The notes below the pieces were generated by a model. It was not told the origin of the DNA. It did not search any database and saw only the letters and a list, made by a program, of their open reading frames with translations. From NCBI RefSeq assembly GCF_900115285.1, contig NZ_FOYW01000002.1, forward strand, positions 62,001 through 126,000: 64,000 nt of DNA. Direction: 5' to 3'. This DNA comes from Marinobacter daqiaonensis (GTDB taxonomy: Bacteria > Pseudomonadota > Gammaproteobacteria > Pseudomonadales > Oleiphilaceae). Made by a program: the position numbers and the translations under genes. Positions 45,519 through 55,558 of this stretch are shown here, piece by piece (within the stretch, counting starts at the first letter, position 1; each line of letters starts with the position of its first letter).

Positions 45519-45532
45519 TTGATTCATATCAA
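45519..45532. promoter_or_regulatory. ANR/FNR box upstream of anr
   Basis: TTGAT-tcat-ATCAA matches the consensus at all ten defined positions and is 87 bp upstream of the anr start. It lies between anr and the 3' end of fabB, so anr is the only plausible target. No clear -10 at -41.5 spacing was found. Confidence 0.75.
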
Positions 45533-45622
45533 TCGATACAATAATACGATGGCGTTGCTTTGCCAATGGCTGTCAGGGAAATCCACGCCAGGCGCCTCCT
45601 GCGCCTGGCGTGATCTGACGGT

Positions 45623-46834
45623 TCAGTCCGCTTTGCTGAAGACCAGTGAGGCGTTGGTGCCGCCAAAGCCAAAGCTATTGGACATTACCGTGGTCAGGTC
45701 CACGTCCCGGGACTTCGGCCCCACAATTGGAAGATCGGCGATCTTCTCGTCGCGGTTCTCTAGGTTGGCGGTACCCGCGATGAATCCCCGCTCCAGCATA
45801 AGCAGGGAGTAGATGGCTTCGTGAACACCGGCGGCGCCCAGAGAATGACCGGTCAGTGATTTGGTGGAGGAGATTGCCGGTACGGCATCTCCGAAGACGC
45901 TCTCGACCGCCTTCATCTCAGCGATATCGCCAACCGGTGTGCTGGTGCCGTGGGCGTTGATGTAGTCGATGTCGCCGTTCACCGTGGCCATGGCCTGCTT
46001 CATGCAGCGCATGGCGCCTTCGCCGGAGGGTGCCACCATATCGTGGCCGTCGGAGGTGGCGCCATAGCCGGTGATCTCGGCGATGATGCGGGCGCCTCGC
46101 TTGCGGGCATGCTCCAGCTCCTCCAGCACCACCATACCGCCACCGCCAGCGATAACGAAGCCGTCACGGCCACTGTCAAAGGGGCGGGAGGCCGCTTCGG
46201 GCCGGTCGTTATATTTGAACGACAGCGCCCCCATGGCGTCGAACAGCATGGTCAGGCTCCAGTCCTCTTCCTCTCCGCCGCCGGCGAACACAATGTCCTG
46301 CTTGCCGTTCTGGATCTGCTCCATGGCGTGGCCAATACAGTGTGCGCTGGTGGCGCAGGCGGAAGACATGGAGTAGTTGATGCCACGGATCCTGTAAGCA
46401 GTTGCCAGGCAGGCGGATACCGTGGAGGTCATGATGCGGGGCACCATGAAGGCGCCGATGCGCTTGACACCCTTTTCCCGCATGATATCCACCGCTTCCA
46501 CCTGGCTGGCGCATGAGGCGCCGCCGGAACCGGCGATCAGGCCGGTACGGTCACTTGAAATGAGCTCCTCACTCAGCCCGGCGTCGGCAATGGCCTGCTC
46601 CATGGAAAGATAGGCATACATGGCGGACTCACCCATGAAACGGCGAATCTTGCGGTCGATGACCGAGGTATCCACATCAACGGAACCACAAATCTGGCTG
46701 CGGAATCCGAGTTCCTTATAGGTCTCATTGAACCGGATGCCGGATTTTCCGGATTTCAGGTTCGCTGCCACCTCATCCGTGGAATTGCCAAGGCAGGACA
46801 CGATGCCCATACCGGTTACCACAACCCGTCTCAT
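45623..46834 (-). CDS. fabB: Beta-ketoacyl-ACP synthase I
   Basis: FabB elongates fatty acids and is required for the unsaturated branch. 403 residues, FabB length. The catalytic triad is visible: Cys160 in [15 protein letters not shown], the histidines in [12 protein letters not shown] and [17 protein letters not shown] precedes the ATG at good spacing. fabA, its usual operon partner, is not in the window. The gene stands alone between anr and ylqF. Confidence 0.96.
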   Translation of the reverse strand: MRRVVVTGMGIVSCLGNSTDEVAANLKSGKSGIRFNETYKELGFRSQICGSVDVDTSVIDRKIRRFMGESAMYAYLSMEQAIADAGLSEELISSDRTGLIAGSGGASCASQVEAVDIMREKGVKRIGAFMVPRIMTSTVSACLATAYRIRGINYSMSSACATSAHCIGHAMEQIQNGKQDIVFAGGGEEEDWSLTMLFDAMGALSFKYNDRPEAASRPFDSGRDGFVIAGGGGMVVLEELEHARKRGARIIAEITGYGATSDGHDMVAPSGEGAMRCMKQAMATVNGDIDYINAHGTSTPVGDIAEMKAVESVFGDAVPAISSTKSLTGHSLGAAGVHEAIYSLLMLERGFIAGTANLENRDEKIADLPIVGPKSRDVDLTTVMSNSFGFGGTNASLVFSKAD

Positions 46835-47001
46835 AGTGATCTCCTTGATTTTGGACCGATAAAGCCTTTCACCACCGGCCCTGGGTTAGCGTGCTCTTCC
46901 GGCCCTGGGCCGGATTGGTGAGATAGCCGGAAGTGTAAGCTTTTTTCGCGCCCATGAATATTTGACCTTGGTCATGTCTGTCCGCTTGCGGAGCCGCGAG
47001 T

Positions 47002-47922
47002 CTATTTCCGGCCCTTGCGGGTCTGCTTCCTGTCGGCATTCCGGGCGGCTTCCCGCTCCAGGCGCAGGGCTTCTTCGGCCTGCTCCTTTTCCACCATGGC
47101 AGGGGTCTCGAGGGTAACGGGCCCCAGGATGCCGGCCCTCAGCTCATTCAGCAACACCTCGGCAACCTTGTGCAGGTCGGGTACGCCGCCGCGGGCGAAG
47201 AAACGGCGCTTTTCCGCGATCGCATCCATCAGGGCGAGCCCGTCAACCGGTGGTCCTGCCAGGCCGTAGCGTTCACAGACCCGCTCAGGGTAGTTTCCGA
47301 GAAGGTAGTCTGCCGCGAACAGGGCCACATCCTCGTACTCGATGACGGCGGCCCGGATTGCCCCGGTTACAGCGAGGCGATAGCCGCAGGCTTCCGGGGA
47401 CAGCTTGGGCCAGAGGAAGCCGGGAGTATCGTACAGCAGGATATTGTCCGGCAGCTTGATGGCCTGCTGGGCCCGGGTGACCGCCGGCTCATTGCCCGTC
47501 TTCGCCACCGGCCGGCCGGCCAGGGTGTTGATAAGGGTCGATTTGCCAACATTGGGAATGCCCAGGATCATGATACGCAGGGCCCGGGTCTCGCGAATGG
47601 TGGCTGGCACCATGCTCTGGGCCAGCTTGAGAATGTCCATCGCCTCCGGGCGCTGGTTATGGGTCAGGGTTACCGCGCGAATGCCTTTTTCCCGCTCAAG
47701 CCATGCCTGCCACTCACCAGTGAGCGCAGGATCCGCCAGGTCCCGTTTGTTGAGCACCTTGATCACCGGGGTATCGCCCCGTAGCGCTGGTACCATGGGG
47801 TTTTCACTGCTGAAGGGAATGCGCGCATCGAGAACTTCAATAATGAGGTCCATCTGCGGCATGACCTGCTTGATCTCCTTGCGGGCCTTGTGCATGTGGC
47901 CGGGAAACCAGTTAATGGCCAT
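47002..47922 (-). CDS. ylqF: Ribosome biogenesis GTPase YlqF/RbgA
   Basis: 306 residues from ATG 47922 (MAINWFPGHMHKARKEI) with CAGGAG upstream; the frame runs to 47982 without support. It is a circularly permuted GTPase: G4 NKRD comes before G1 GIPNVGKST and G3 DTPG. RbgA helps late 50S assembly in Bacillus; the gammaproteobacterial role is less studied. A Lys/Arg/Glu-rich C-terminal tail follows the helical domain. Confidence 0.93.
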   Translation of the reverse strand: MAINWFPGHMHKARKEIKQVMPQMDLIIEVLDARIPFSSENPMVPALRGDTPVIKVLNKRDLADPALTGEWQAWLEREKGIRAVTLTHNQRPEAMDILKLAQSMVPATIRETRALRIMILGIPNVGKSTLINTLAGRPVAKTGNEPAVTRAQQAIKLPDNILLYDTPGFLWPKLSPEACGYRLAVTGAIRAAVIEYEDVALFAADYLLGNYPERVCERYGLAGPPVDGLALMDAIAEKRRFFARGGVPDLHKVAEVLLNELRAGILGPVTLETPAMVEKEQAEEALRLEREAARNADRKQTRKGRK

Positions 47923-48145
47923 TGGTTGTGCTCCTGGGCTTGAACAGGGCGCCATTATGGCCGGGAATAAAGAATTTTTCACATTCCTGTGGAAACCGCC
48001 TGTGGTGCGGTCCGCAGCGGCGCCGGAGGCCCTGTATGTCGCTCATGGCGCCAGTGGAGGGGTGAATTCCCTGAAAGTTTTCTTTAGTGTGGGCGAAACG
48101 TGATGTGGAACACTACCCAATAAAGACTTCGAGACGGAGAAATAC

Positions 48146-48583
48146 ATGAACTTTATCCGCACATTTGCCTTCGCCCTGGTTGCGATCTCCTTCGCTGGTT
48201 TCGCCAGTGCCCAGCAGCAGGATCAGGTTTCGCAGATTGCCCAGATGGTCGGCCTGAGTGACGAGCAGCAGTCCGAAATTCGCGGCATCGTTCAGGAAAC
48301 CCAGGCGGAGCTGCAGGAGCTGCAGGCCGAAGCCACGGAGGTCCAGCAGCGGCTGCAGGAAGAAATCGGTCCTGACTACAGCGAGAGGGTGATCCGTGAA
48401 GAGTCCGAGCGTCTTGGCGAGCTCACCGGCGAAATGACGGCTCTGTCCACTCTCATGCAGGCCCGTATTGACAGCATTTTCACGGACGAGCAGCGCGAAA
48501 CGCTTGAGCAGCGCATGCGTGAGATGCAGCAACAGCAACAGCAGATGCAGCAGCGCCAGCTGCAACAGCAGCAGATGCAGTAA
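48146..48583 (+). CDS. Small exported Gln-rich protein with LTXXQ-like motifs (Spy/CpxP-like)
   Basis: 145 residues: a signal peptide (about 1-22, cleaved after ASA), then a charged helical body with LSDEQQSEI (38-46) and FTDEQRETL (112-120), two versions of the LTXXQ motif of periplasmic Spy/CpxP chaperones. The end is a Gln/Met-rich run built from CAG repeats. I infer a periplasmic helical protein that may bind unfolded proteins or sense envelope stress; the resemblance is weak. GGAG lies before the ATG and a strong terminator follows, so it is a single-gene unit. Confidence 0.75.
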   Translation: MNFIRTFAFALVAISFAGFASAQQQDQVSQIAQMVGLSDEQQSEIRGIVQETQAELQELQAEATEVQQRLQEEIGPDYSERVIREESERLGELTGEMTALSTLMQARIDSIFTDEQRETLEQRMREMQQQQQQMQQRQLQQQQMQ

Positions 48584-48631
48584 AAAAGCCAGGGGAAGCT
48601 TCATTCTCCCCGGCTTGACCGCATCCGAAAG

Positions 48632-48662
48632 AACCGCACTCCTGACGGGTGCGGTTTTTTTT
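48632..48662 (+). terminator. Intrinsic terminator
   Basis: AACCGCAC (48632-48639) / GTGCGGTT (48649-48656), a perfect 8-bp stem with a 9-nt loop, runs straight into eight T (48655-48662). It ends the small exported gene and lies just before the stop of the convergent RND gene, which has no T run on its own strand. Confidence 0.9.
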
Positions 48663-48672
48663 GTCTTTGAGT

Positions 48673-51156
48673 TCAGGCCCTCGCTGGCCCGAACGGCTTT
48701 ACCAGCAGAATCAGGCGCGGCAACAGCGTCAGGGCACCCATCAGGGCCATGAACATGGCAAAGCCGGTAAACAGGCCAAAGTAGATGGTCGGAATGAAGT
48801 TGGACAGCACCAGAATGGAAAAGCCGATCATGATGGTCAGGGTGGTGTAGGTCATGGCCCGGCCAATGGTCTGGTGACAGCGATGCATGGTGGCAAAATA
48901 GTCCCGGTCGCGCCCGAACTCTTCCCGGAAGCGATGAATGTAATGGATTGTGTCGTCCACTGCGATGCCCACGGTGATAGAGGCGACGGTAATCGTCATC
49001 ATGTCCAGCGGAATGCCCATCCAGCCCATCAGGCCCAGCACCGACCCGGCGGCCAGGAGGTTGGGAGCGATGCCGATCAGGGCCAGTTTCAGGGAGCGGA
49101 ACAGAACCAGAAACATGATGGTGATGGCCAGGAAGACCACACCCAGGGTTCGGATCTGGGAATCGAACAGGCTTTGCAGCATGTTGTTGTACATCACTGT
49201 CATCCCGGTGAGCATCACCTGTTCATCCTTGAAATCGAGTTCGTCGGTCAGGTGAGTGCGGATCTGATCAAGCAGGGCATTCCGGTCCAGCCCGGGCAAC
49301 GAGTCAATAAGCCTGACGCCGATGCGGGCCTGGTGGTGCTCCTCGTTAATGTAGGGAGTGAGCAGGATCGGGCGGAGATCCTCCGGCAGCATCTTTGGAA
49401 CGAAGGCCACTTCCATCGCGTCGAGGGGCTCGTCGTTGTTGACCTGGGCAAGCAGGCGCAGGGTCGTGGTGACAGACAGCACCTTGCCGGTTTCAGACAG
49501 GCCGTCCAGGTAATTGTGCACCTTCTCCAGACGTTCAAGCTTTTCCCAGGTGAACCAGGTGTCCCGAAGGTCGCCCCCTTCGCAGTCCTGCACGAAGGGG
49601 TCGCAGTCGCTGGCAAACGGATCCCCCTGTCCTTCCTCGGGCCGCTGAAGATCGGTGATCACAATGTCCAGGGGCATGGTGCCGCCCAGCTTCTGGTCGA
49701 TCACCAGCATGCCCTGATGGATCTCGGTATCGGACTTGAAGTAATCGATGAAGCTGTTCTCAACGGACAGTTTGGCCATGCCCATCACACACAGCACCGC
49801 CAGAATCAGCGACCCTGTCAGCACGGTACCGCCAAAGCGTTCGGTGATCCCCGCGAACACATCGGTCAGCGGTTGCTTTCCGGGGGCGCTCTGACGCATC
49901 GCGGGCTCCGGCAGCAGCAGGACCAACACCGGAAACACCAGGAAGCTGATCAGGAACGCCAGGGCGAGGCCCAGGGTCATCATCCAGCCAAAGTCGATGA
50001 CCGGCCGGATGCCGCTGAAGGTGAGGGAGCCAAAGGCAACCATGGTGGTCAGGGCCATATAGAGACAGGGCCTCACCATGGCGGTCACCGTATCCCTCAG
50101 ATGCTGGTGCTGGGAGGCCTCGGGATCCGACTGCTGGTATTCCCGGTAACGCACGATCAGGTGGATGGTGAGGGACAGGGTCATGATCAGCAGAAGGGAA
50201 ACGAAATTGGACGATATGACCGTCACCGGCCACTGCATCCAGCCCAGGTAGCCAGCGACCAGCCAGACGGTAAAACCACAGCAGAGCAGGGGAACGACAA
50301 CCCACTGCCAGCGACGGAAGATGACAATCAGGGTCAGCAGCAGGAAGATGAGCACGCCGACCCCGAAGGTGGAAAGATCGTTCTCGATGAAGCGGATCAT
50401 GTCCGCGGCGATCATCGGCACGCCACCGAGGTGGATTTCCGCCCGGTCCCGGTAGTCGTCAAGAATGGCCCGCACTGTCGCAATGGTCTCGGCCCGCTCC
50501 GCTTCCTCGCGGGCGGACAGGTCTGAAAACTCCGCCGACACCTGTTCCAGCTCTTGCCGGCCGTTCTCGTCCAGCTCTCCGGCCTGCTGTCGCTCCCGCA
50601 GTTCGTTGCGGCGCGATAGCAGGTCAAAATACTTCTCTGGCGTCGGCAGGTTGACCTGAATGGCGGTAGTGCCCGCATCCTCGCTGATCAGTAGGTTCGG
50701 GTACAGGGGATTGGACAGCAGGGACTGCCGGGCGGTTTCCAGCGGAACATCGTTCTGATCCAGGGTGAGGATCTCAGACTCAACCGTATCCAGTGTCAGG
50801 TCAGGGCTGTGGAGCAGGGGAACATTGAGGATGCTGTTGGTGGAGCCGACGGCTTCCAGGGCGGCAAGTTCGTCCCTGAGGGACCGCAGGGTGCTGATCG
50901 CCTCCTGGGTGAACAGCTCCCCTGGCGGTCTGTAGGTGACCACCAGGAAGTCGTCCGAGGCGTCGAAGCGCTGGTTGACGGTACGGTAATTCTCAAGGGC
51001 TGTGTCATTTTCCAGGACCAGCGACTCCGCCGACGCGTCCAGCTCGAACTGGTGGAGTTTCAGGCTTGCCACCACCAGAACAACGGCAAACAGTGCCAGC
51101 ACCAGCCAGGGATGACCAAAAACAAGCCGATCGTAGAATTTCGACAGGACACTCAT
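48673..51156 (-). CDS. RND/MMPL-family exporter
   Basis: 827 residues from ATG 51156 (MSVLSKFYDRLVFGHP); a GTG at 51174 is also in frame, and neither has a clear binding site. Two repeats each have a first helix, a large extracytoplasmic domain (about 45-270 and 440-640) and a bundle of helices, the RND/MMPL plan. The cytoplasmic loops hold SLTIHLIVRYREY and AVDDTIHYIHRFREEFGRDRDY (two parts), which resemble the hydrophobe/lipid-type RND (HAE3-like) exporters rather than drug pumps. No membrane-fusion or outer-membrane partner gene is near. Substrate unknown. Confidence 0.87.
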   Translation of the reverse strand: MSVLSKFYDRLVFGHPWLVLALFAVVLVVASLKLHQFELDASAESLVLENDTALENYRTVNQRFDASDDFLVVTYRPPGELFTQEAISTLRSLRDELAALEAVGSTNSILNVPLLHSPDLTLDTVESEILTLDQNDVPLETARQSLLSNPLYPNLLISEDAGTTAIQVNLPTPEKYFDLLSRRNELRERQQAGELDENGRQELEQVSAEFSDLSAREEAERAETIATVRAILDDYRDRAEIHLGGVPMIAADMIRFIENDLSTFGVGVLIFLLLTLIVIFRRWQWVVVPLLCCGFTVWLVAGYLGWMQWPVTVISSNFVSLLLIMTLSLTIHLIVRYREYQQSDPEASQHQHLRDTVTAMVRPCLYMALTTMVAFGSLTFSGIRPVIDFGWMMTLGLALAFLISFLVFPVLVLLLPEPAMRQSAPGKQPLTDVFAGITERFGGTVLTGSLILAVLCVMGMAKLSVENSFIDYFKSDTEIHQGMLVIDQKLGGTMPLDIVITDLQRPEEGQGDPFASDCDPFVQDCEGGDLRDTWFTWEKLERLEKVHNYLDGLSETGKVLSVTTTLRLLAQVNNDEPLDAMEVAFVPKMLPEDLRPILLTPYINEEHHQARIGVRLIDSLPGLDRNALLDQIRTHLTDELDFKDEQVMLTGMTVMYNNMLQSLFDSQIRTLGVVFLAITIMFLVLFRSLKLALIGIAPNLLAAGSVLGLMGWMGIPLDMMTITVASITVGIAVDDTIHYIHRFREEFGRDRDYFATMHRCHQTIGRAMTYTTLTIMIGFSILVLSNFIPTIYFGLFTGFAMFMALMGALTLLPRLILLVKPFGPARA

Positions 51157-51244
51157 TGTAAAGGCAGACTCCACTTGCTGGATAAAGAGGTGAAGTCTGC
51201 CACAATACGTCAGGATTTGAGAGCGAAGCGGGAAATCCCGACTG

Positions 51245-52465
51245 TCAACGGACGGTGACCTGCCTGGATGCCTGCTCCAGGGAATCGATAAGCTGTTTCA
51301 GCCGCTGGCTCATTTCAGCACTGGCGACCAGTTCGCGCACCATCTGCTCGGTGGTCTCACGAATACCCTGGACATCGGCCAGCACCCGGTCGGTACCGGC
51401 GGTCTGATCAGCGGACACGGTGGCGATCTCCTCATTGGTGTGATCAATGCGCCCCACCATGCCCTTGATATCCTCCAGTGCCTGGCGCCCCTCCATCGCT
51501 TGGTCCACACACTCCGTGGCGCTCTCGGAGCTCGCGGTCATCTGGTTGACTGCGGCGTCCATGGCCTGCAGCAGCCGGTCAATTGTACCCTGGATCTGGT
51601 CGGTGGAGTCCTGGACCCGCTGGGCAAGCTTGCGTACTTCATCCGCCACCACGGCGAAACCGCGACCCTGCTCGCCGGCCCGGGCAGCCTCGATGGCGGC
51701 GTTCAGGGCCAGCAGGTTGGTCTGTTCGGCAATACCCTTGATTTCAGTGACGGCCTGACGGATTTCCTGGCTGTTATTGGCGAGGGCGCGGACCGACTCC
51801 GCCGAGCTTTCGATCGCCCCAGCCAGGCTCTGGATGGACTCCGCGCTCCGGGCCACTCGTCCGCTACCGTCCGCCGCTGCGCGGTTGGCTTCATGGGAAA
51901 GGGTTTTGGCGATACCGGCCTGTTCCGCGATTCCGCTGAAGCTTTGCAGCATGGCTTCCACCACCTGGGCGGAACGGTCGGCCCCCTGTTGCTGCCGATG
52001 CAGTTCGTCGCGGCGGCTTTCGGCAGCGCTGGTCAGGGCGCGGACTTCTTCATGGAGCTGGCTGATGGCTTCCAGCATGCCTTTGACCACAGCCCCGGTG
52101 CGCTCCTGCATGGCGTTGAAGGCCTGCGCCATTTCCCCGATCTCATCGGTGGAATCCACCGTCGCCCGCTCGCTGAGGTTGCCCGACATCTGAACGGATA
52201 CCATGGTTTTTTTCAGGCGGTTGACGTGGCGCTCGATGAAAGAGATAAGCAATTGGGAACCGGCCATTTCCAGTGCCATTAAAAGGGCGACGATGCCGGC
52301 ATAACCCGGTGCTGTGTCGGCGAAAACATCCATGAACGGTCGCTCTGTCAGGGTGGCGACGTTGTGCATGGCGTAGAGCACCAGCAGGCACATCACAACG
52401 AAGACCACGATGTTAAGCAACCAGAACTTGTACTTTAGTCGGGCATTTTTCAGCAAATTCAGCAT
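51245..52465 (-). CDS. Methyl-accepting chemotaxis protein without a large sensor domain
   Basis: 406 residues: two membrane helices (about 14-34 and 56-76) with only about 22 periplasmic residues between them, a HAMP-like region, then the full signalling helix bundle with tip sequence [20 protein letters not shown] and [13 protein letters not shown] (two parts). The short exterior means it is more likely to sense membrane, redox or cytoplasmic conditions than a periplasmic ligand. No che genes are nearby. CAGG lies before the ATG. Confidence 0.93.
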   Translation of the reverse strand: MLNLLKNARLKYKFWLLNIVVFVVMCLLVLYAMHNVATLTERPFMDVFADTAPGYAGIVALLMALEMAGSQLLISFIERHVNRLKKTMVSVQMSGNLSERATVDSTDEIGEMAQAFNAMQERTGAVVKGMLEAISQLHEEVRALTSAAESRRDELHRQQQGADRSAQVVEAMLQSFSGIAEQAGIAKTLSHEANRAAADGSGRVARSAESIQSLAGAIESSAESVRALANNSQEIRQAVTEIKGIAEQTNLLALNAAIEAARAGEQGRGFAVVADEVRKLAQRVQDSTDQIQGTIDRLLQAMDAAVNQMTASSESATECVDQAMEGRQALEDIKGMVGRIDHTNEEIATVSADQTAGTDRVLADVQGIRETTEQMVRELVASAEMSQRLKQLIDSLEQASRQVTVR

Positions 52466-52739
52466 CTTTGACCTGTTATTGTGTTGTTTGCCCAGCCGGA
52501 CAGGGGACCGTGGGCAGTTGTTACGGCGAGCCAGCGCCTAAAAAAATAGCAGGCAAGAGAGGAACCAGTCTTGCCCCGAATCATTTCCAGGCTGACCTTT
52601 GACAATGTCTTACAGTCCGGATATCGGCCGTGATCAGGAAATCTGAATGGCTGGTGAAGCGGCAGAGCGTTATGGGGGGGAACAGCGACCGCCAGGAAGG
52701 GTATCCTGGCGGTGCGCGGACTCACGCTGGCCCGGAACT

Positions 52740-53777
52740 TCAGTCGAGCTGTCGAACAGGAATCGCGCTGGTGTCGCGGGCGGGCACGGCGGGTACTGCC
52801 AGGCCCAGGTTGTTTTTCTCGAAAACCCGGTCGGCCCGGTAACTGGAGCGAACCATCGGGCCGGAGGGCACTTCCATGAAGCCTTTTTCGAGGCCGATGT
52901 CGCGGTAGCGGTTGAATTCCTCCGGTGTCACGTATCGCTCCACCGGCAGGTGGTTCGGGGTGGGGCGGAGGTACTGACCAAGGGTGAGGATGTCGACGCC
53001 GACGGCCCGCAGGTCATCCATGGTTTCGAGGATTTCCTCCTCGGTTTCGCCAAGGCCCAGCATCAGGCTGGTCTTGGTGAGCACGTCGGGGCGGTGCTGC
53101 TTGGCATGGGCCAGAACGCTGAGGGTCTTCTCGTAGCCGGCCCGGGGATCCCGTACACGGTGGGTCAGGCGGCGGACGGTTTCCACGTTCTGGGCAAACA
53201 CGTCAAGGCCGGAGTCCACCACCTTCTCCACGTGGGGCATTACGGCGTCAAAATCGGGGGTCAGGGCTTCCACTGCAACCTCTGGAGTGCGGCGCTTGAT
53301 GGCGGCAACACAGGCGGCGTAATGGCCGGCGCCGCCATCGTCCAGATCATCACGGTCGACGGAGGTCAGTACAATGTACCGCAGTCCCATCAGCTCCACG
53401 GACTTGGCGGTGTTCTCCGGCTCCTCCTGATCCAGCCAGCCCTTTGGGTTGCCGGTGTCCACGGCACAGAACTTACAGGCCCGGGTGCACACCGATCCCA
53501 TCACCATGATGGTGGCCGTGCCGTTGTTCCAGCATTCGCCAATGTTCGGACAGTGGGATTCCTGGCAGACCGTGCTCAGCCGGTGTTCGTTGACGTTGCG
53601 CTTGACCGCCTCGAACCTCTCACCCCCGGGCATGCGGGCCCGCAGCCATTTGGGCTTGCGCTGAACCGGGGTATCGGCATTGGCGGATTTCTTGACGCCG
53701 TCCTTGATCGCGGAGAATCCGTGTTCATTGCGAAACTTCGAGCCGCTGGTAACGCGGGGCTTGGCGCTGTCGCTCAT
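52740..53777 (-). CDS. lipA: Lipoyl synthase
   Basis: LipA inserts two sulfur atoms into the octanoyl group placed by LipB, using radical SAM chemistry. 345 residues. The auxiliary cluster is bound by [12 protein letters not shown] and the radical-SAM cluster by CTRACKFC (CxxxCxxC), both present; the C-terminal RSSYRAD serine that ligates the auxiliary cluster is also seen. Unlike many gammaproteobacteria it is 26 kb from lipB and stands alone. Confidence 0.97.
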   Translation of the reverse strand: MSDSAKPRVTSGSKFRNEHGFSAIKDGVKKSANADTPVQRKPKWLRARMPGGERFEAVKRNVNEHRLSTVCQESHCPNIGECWNNGTATIMVMGSVCTRACKFCAVDTGNPKGWLDQEEPENTAKSVELMGLRYIVLTSVDRDDLDDGGAGHYAACVAAIKRRTPEVAVEALTPDFDAVMPHVEKVVDSGLDVFAQNVETVRRLTHRVRDPRAGYEKTLSVLAHAKQHRPDVLTKTSLMLGLGETEEEILETMDDLRAVGVDILTLGQYLRPTPNHLPVERYVTPEEFNRYRDIGLEKGFMEVPSGPMVRSSYRADRVFEKNNLGLAVPAVPARDTSAIPVRQLD

Positions 53778-53906
53778 GGCAACCGGGGGTCCCTGTTGGA
53801 AAGGAATAATGTTCGTTCAAGGGTAAGGCCACGGCGCGGTTGTTACAAGGGAAATAGGGGAAATCCCCGTCCCCGGAGAACTACCGCGGCCGTCTCCTGA
53901 AGCGGC

Positions 53907-55418
53907 CTAGACTGGCGACTGAACGCGGGGCTCCGTCTGCTCGTCGAGCCAGGTGGCCAGCCCTTCCACTTGTTGCGGGCTGGCGTAAAGTCCCTGCTTG
54001 GTCCGGCGCCAGAGTATGTCTTCGACGGTCATGGCCCACTCCTGATTGACCAGGTACTGTACTTCCCGTTCATAAAGGGTGCCCAAAAAATGAAGGCCCA
54101 GGTCGCCAATGCCCTGGCTGCCTCCCAGCAGGTGAAAACTGTCGGTGCCGTAACAACGGACCAGTCGTGACGAAAGCAGGTCCGGCAGCCAGGGATAACG
54201 GGCCATCAGCTCTGACTGGAGGACAGTCTGGCTGTCGAAGTCGCCCCCGGGCAAAACTGCGGTGCGGGTCCAGGGCTTGCCCGCTTCCGGGAAGAACTGG
54301 CAGAGCTTGTTGGTGGCGACCTCCGCCAGCTTCCGGTAGGTGGTGAGCTTGCCACCGAACACGGACAGAAGAGGCGCCTGGCCCCTGGGTGCGTCCACCT
54401 CGAAGGCGTAGTCGCGGGAGGCTTTCTGGGCGCTTTCCTCCTCGTCCTCCATCAACGGCCGCACACCGGAATAGGACCAGACAACGTCCTCCGCTGACAA
54501 CTGGCGCTTGAAGTAGTCGTTAACGATGTCGAGCAGGTAGTGGGTTTCCTCGTCCGAGATCCTGGCCTCGGAGGGATTGCCCTTGTAATCCACATCGGTT
54601 GTGCCGACCAGGGAAAAGTGGTCTTCGTAGGGGATAACGAAGACGATGCGCTCATCCTCGTTCTGAAGGATATAGGCCTCCGTGTCGCGATTCAGCCGGG
54701 GGACCACAATGTGGCTGCCTTTTACCATGCGGATGCTGTGGGGCGCCTGCAGGGTAAGCGTGGTGTCGAACAGGCTGCTCACCCACGGTCCCGTGGCATT
54801 GACCAGGGTGTTGCAGCGAACCTGGCGGGTTTGACCGGTCCGGGTGTCCTGCAGGGTGATCTGCCAGTGCTCCTGCACCCTCTCGGCGTAAGTACAGCGG
54901 GTCCGGGGGTACACCTCCGCCCCCAGATCGCGGGCCTTGCGGGCAGTGAGCACCACCAGACGGGCATCGTCCACCCAGCCATCGGAATATTCGAAACCGC
55001 GGGTGATTCCGGGCTTCAGCGGATCATCGCTGGTGAACTGGATGGCCCGGGAGCCGGGCAACCGTTCCCGCTTGGCGAGGTGGTCATAGAGGAACAGGCC
55101 GGTGCGGATCATCCAGGCCGGGCGCAAGTGGGGCTGGTGGGGCAGCCGGAATCGCATGGGCCACATGATGTGCGGAGCGTTGGCCAGCAGCGCCTCGCGT
55201 TCTGCCAGGGCTTCCCGTACCAGTCGGAATTCATAATGTTCCAGGTAGCGAAGGCCACCATGAATCAGCTTGCTGCTGCTGCTGGAAGTGGCCGAGGCCA
55301 GATCGTTCATTTCGCACAGCAGCACGCTGAGGCCACGACCCGCGGCGTCCATGGCTATGCCGGTGCCGTTGACGCCGCCACCGATCACAACGACGTCGAA
55401 ATCCTTCTGGCGGGTCAT
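53907..55418 (-). CDS. glpD: Aerobic glycerol-3-phosphate dehydrogenase
   Basis: GlpD oxidises glycerol-3-phosphate to dihydroxyacetone phosphate at the membrane, feeding electrons to quinone. 503 residues from ATG 55418 with GAGGAGA upstream. The FAD-binding glycine loop is VVVIGGGVNGTGIA (about 9-22), followed by SSSSSKLIHGGLRYLE, the FAD-dependent G3P-dehydrogenase signature. It lies downstream of glpR on the same strand with a 140-bp gap. Confidence 0.97.
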   Translation of the reverse strand: MTRQKDFDVVVIGGGVNGTGIAMDAAGRGLSVLLCEMNDLASATSSSSSKLIHGGLRYLEHYEFRLVREALAEREALLANAPHIMWPMRFRLPHQPHLRPAWMIRTGLFLYDHLAKRERLPGSRAIQFTSDDPLKPGITRGFEYSDGWVDDARLVVLTARKARDLGAEVYPRTRCTYAERVQEHWQITLQDTRTGQTRQVRCNTLVNATGPWVSSLFDTTLTLQAPHSIRMVKGSHIVVPRLNRDTEAYILQNEDERIVFVIPYEDHFSLVGTTDVDYKGNPSEARISDEETHYLLDIVNDYFKRQLSAEDVVWSYSGVRPLMEDEEESAQKASRDYAFEVDAPRGQAPLLSVFGGKLTTYRKLAEVATNKLCQFFPEAGKPWTRTAVLPGGDFDSQTVLQSELMARYPWLPDLLSSRLVRCYGTDSFHLLGGSQGIGDLGLHFLGTLYEREVQYLVNQEWAMTVEDILWRRTKQGLYASPQQVEGLATWLDEQTEPRVQSPV

Positions 55419-55558
55419 GGCTGCTGTCTCCTCTGGAAAGCGGGGGTGAGGCATTCACCCTTCCGGAACGGGGTCGGTGATCAGCAGTATGAGAAAAGTC
55501 GGTCTATTCGTAAAGGAAAAAAGGAAAAAAAACGAAAGCCATGTTTCTGGCCCGGTTG

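Noticed and set aside
48107..48134. GGAAC...TCGA pair resembling a sigma-E promoter before the Spy-like gene
   Set aside because: The implied transcript start would fall within about 10 bp of the ATG and leave no room for the ribosome binding site.
48649..50526. A 625-residue frame antisense to the RND exporter, rich in His, Gln and Gly
   Set aside because: Its composition is that of a shadow of hydrophobic codons, and it begins inside the terminator of the small exported gene.
52459..52725. 88-residue minus-strand frame between the chemoreceptor and lipA
   Set aside because: No binding site, no protein-like pattern, and it overlaps the chemoreceptor start; more likely the promoter region.
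55419..55558. Possible GlpR operator in the glpR-glpD gap
   Set aside because: The A-rich stretch around 55510-55545 contains CGAAA and TTTC pieces, but no window matches the GlpR consensus well enough to claim a site.
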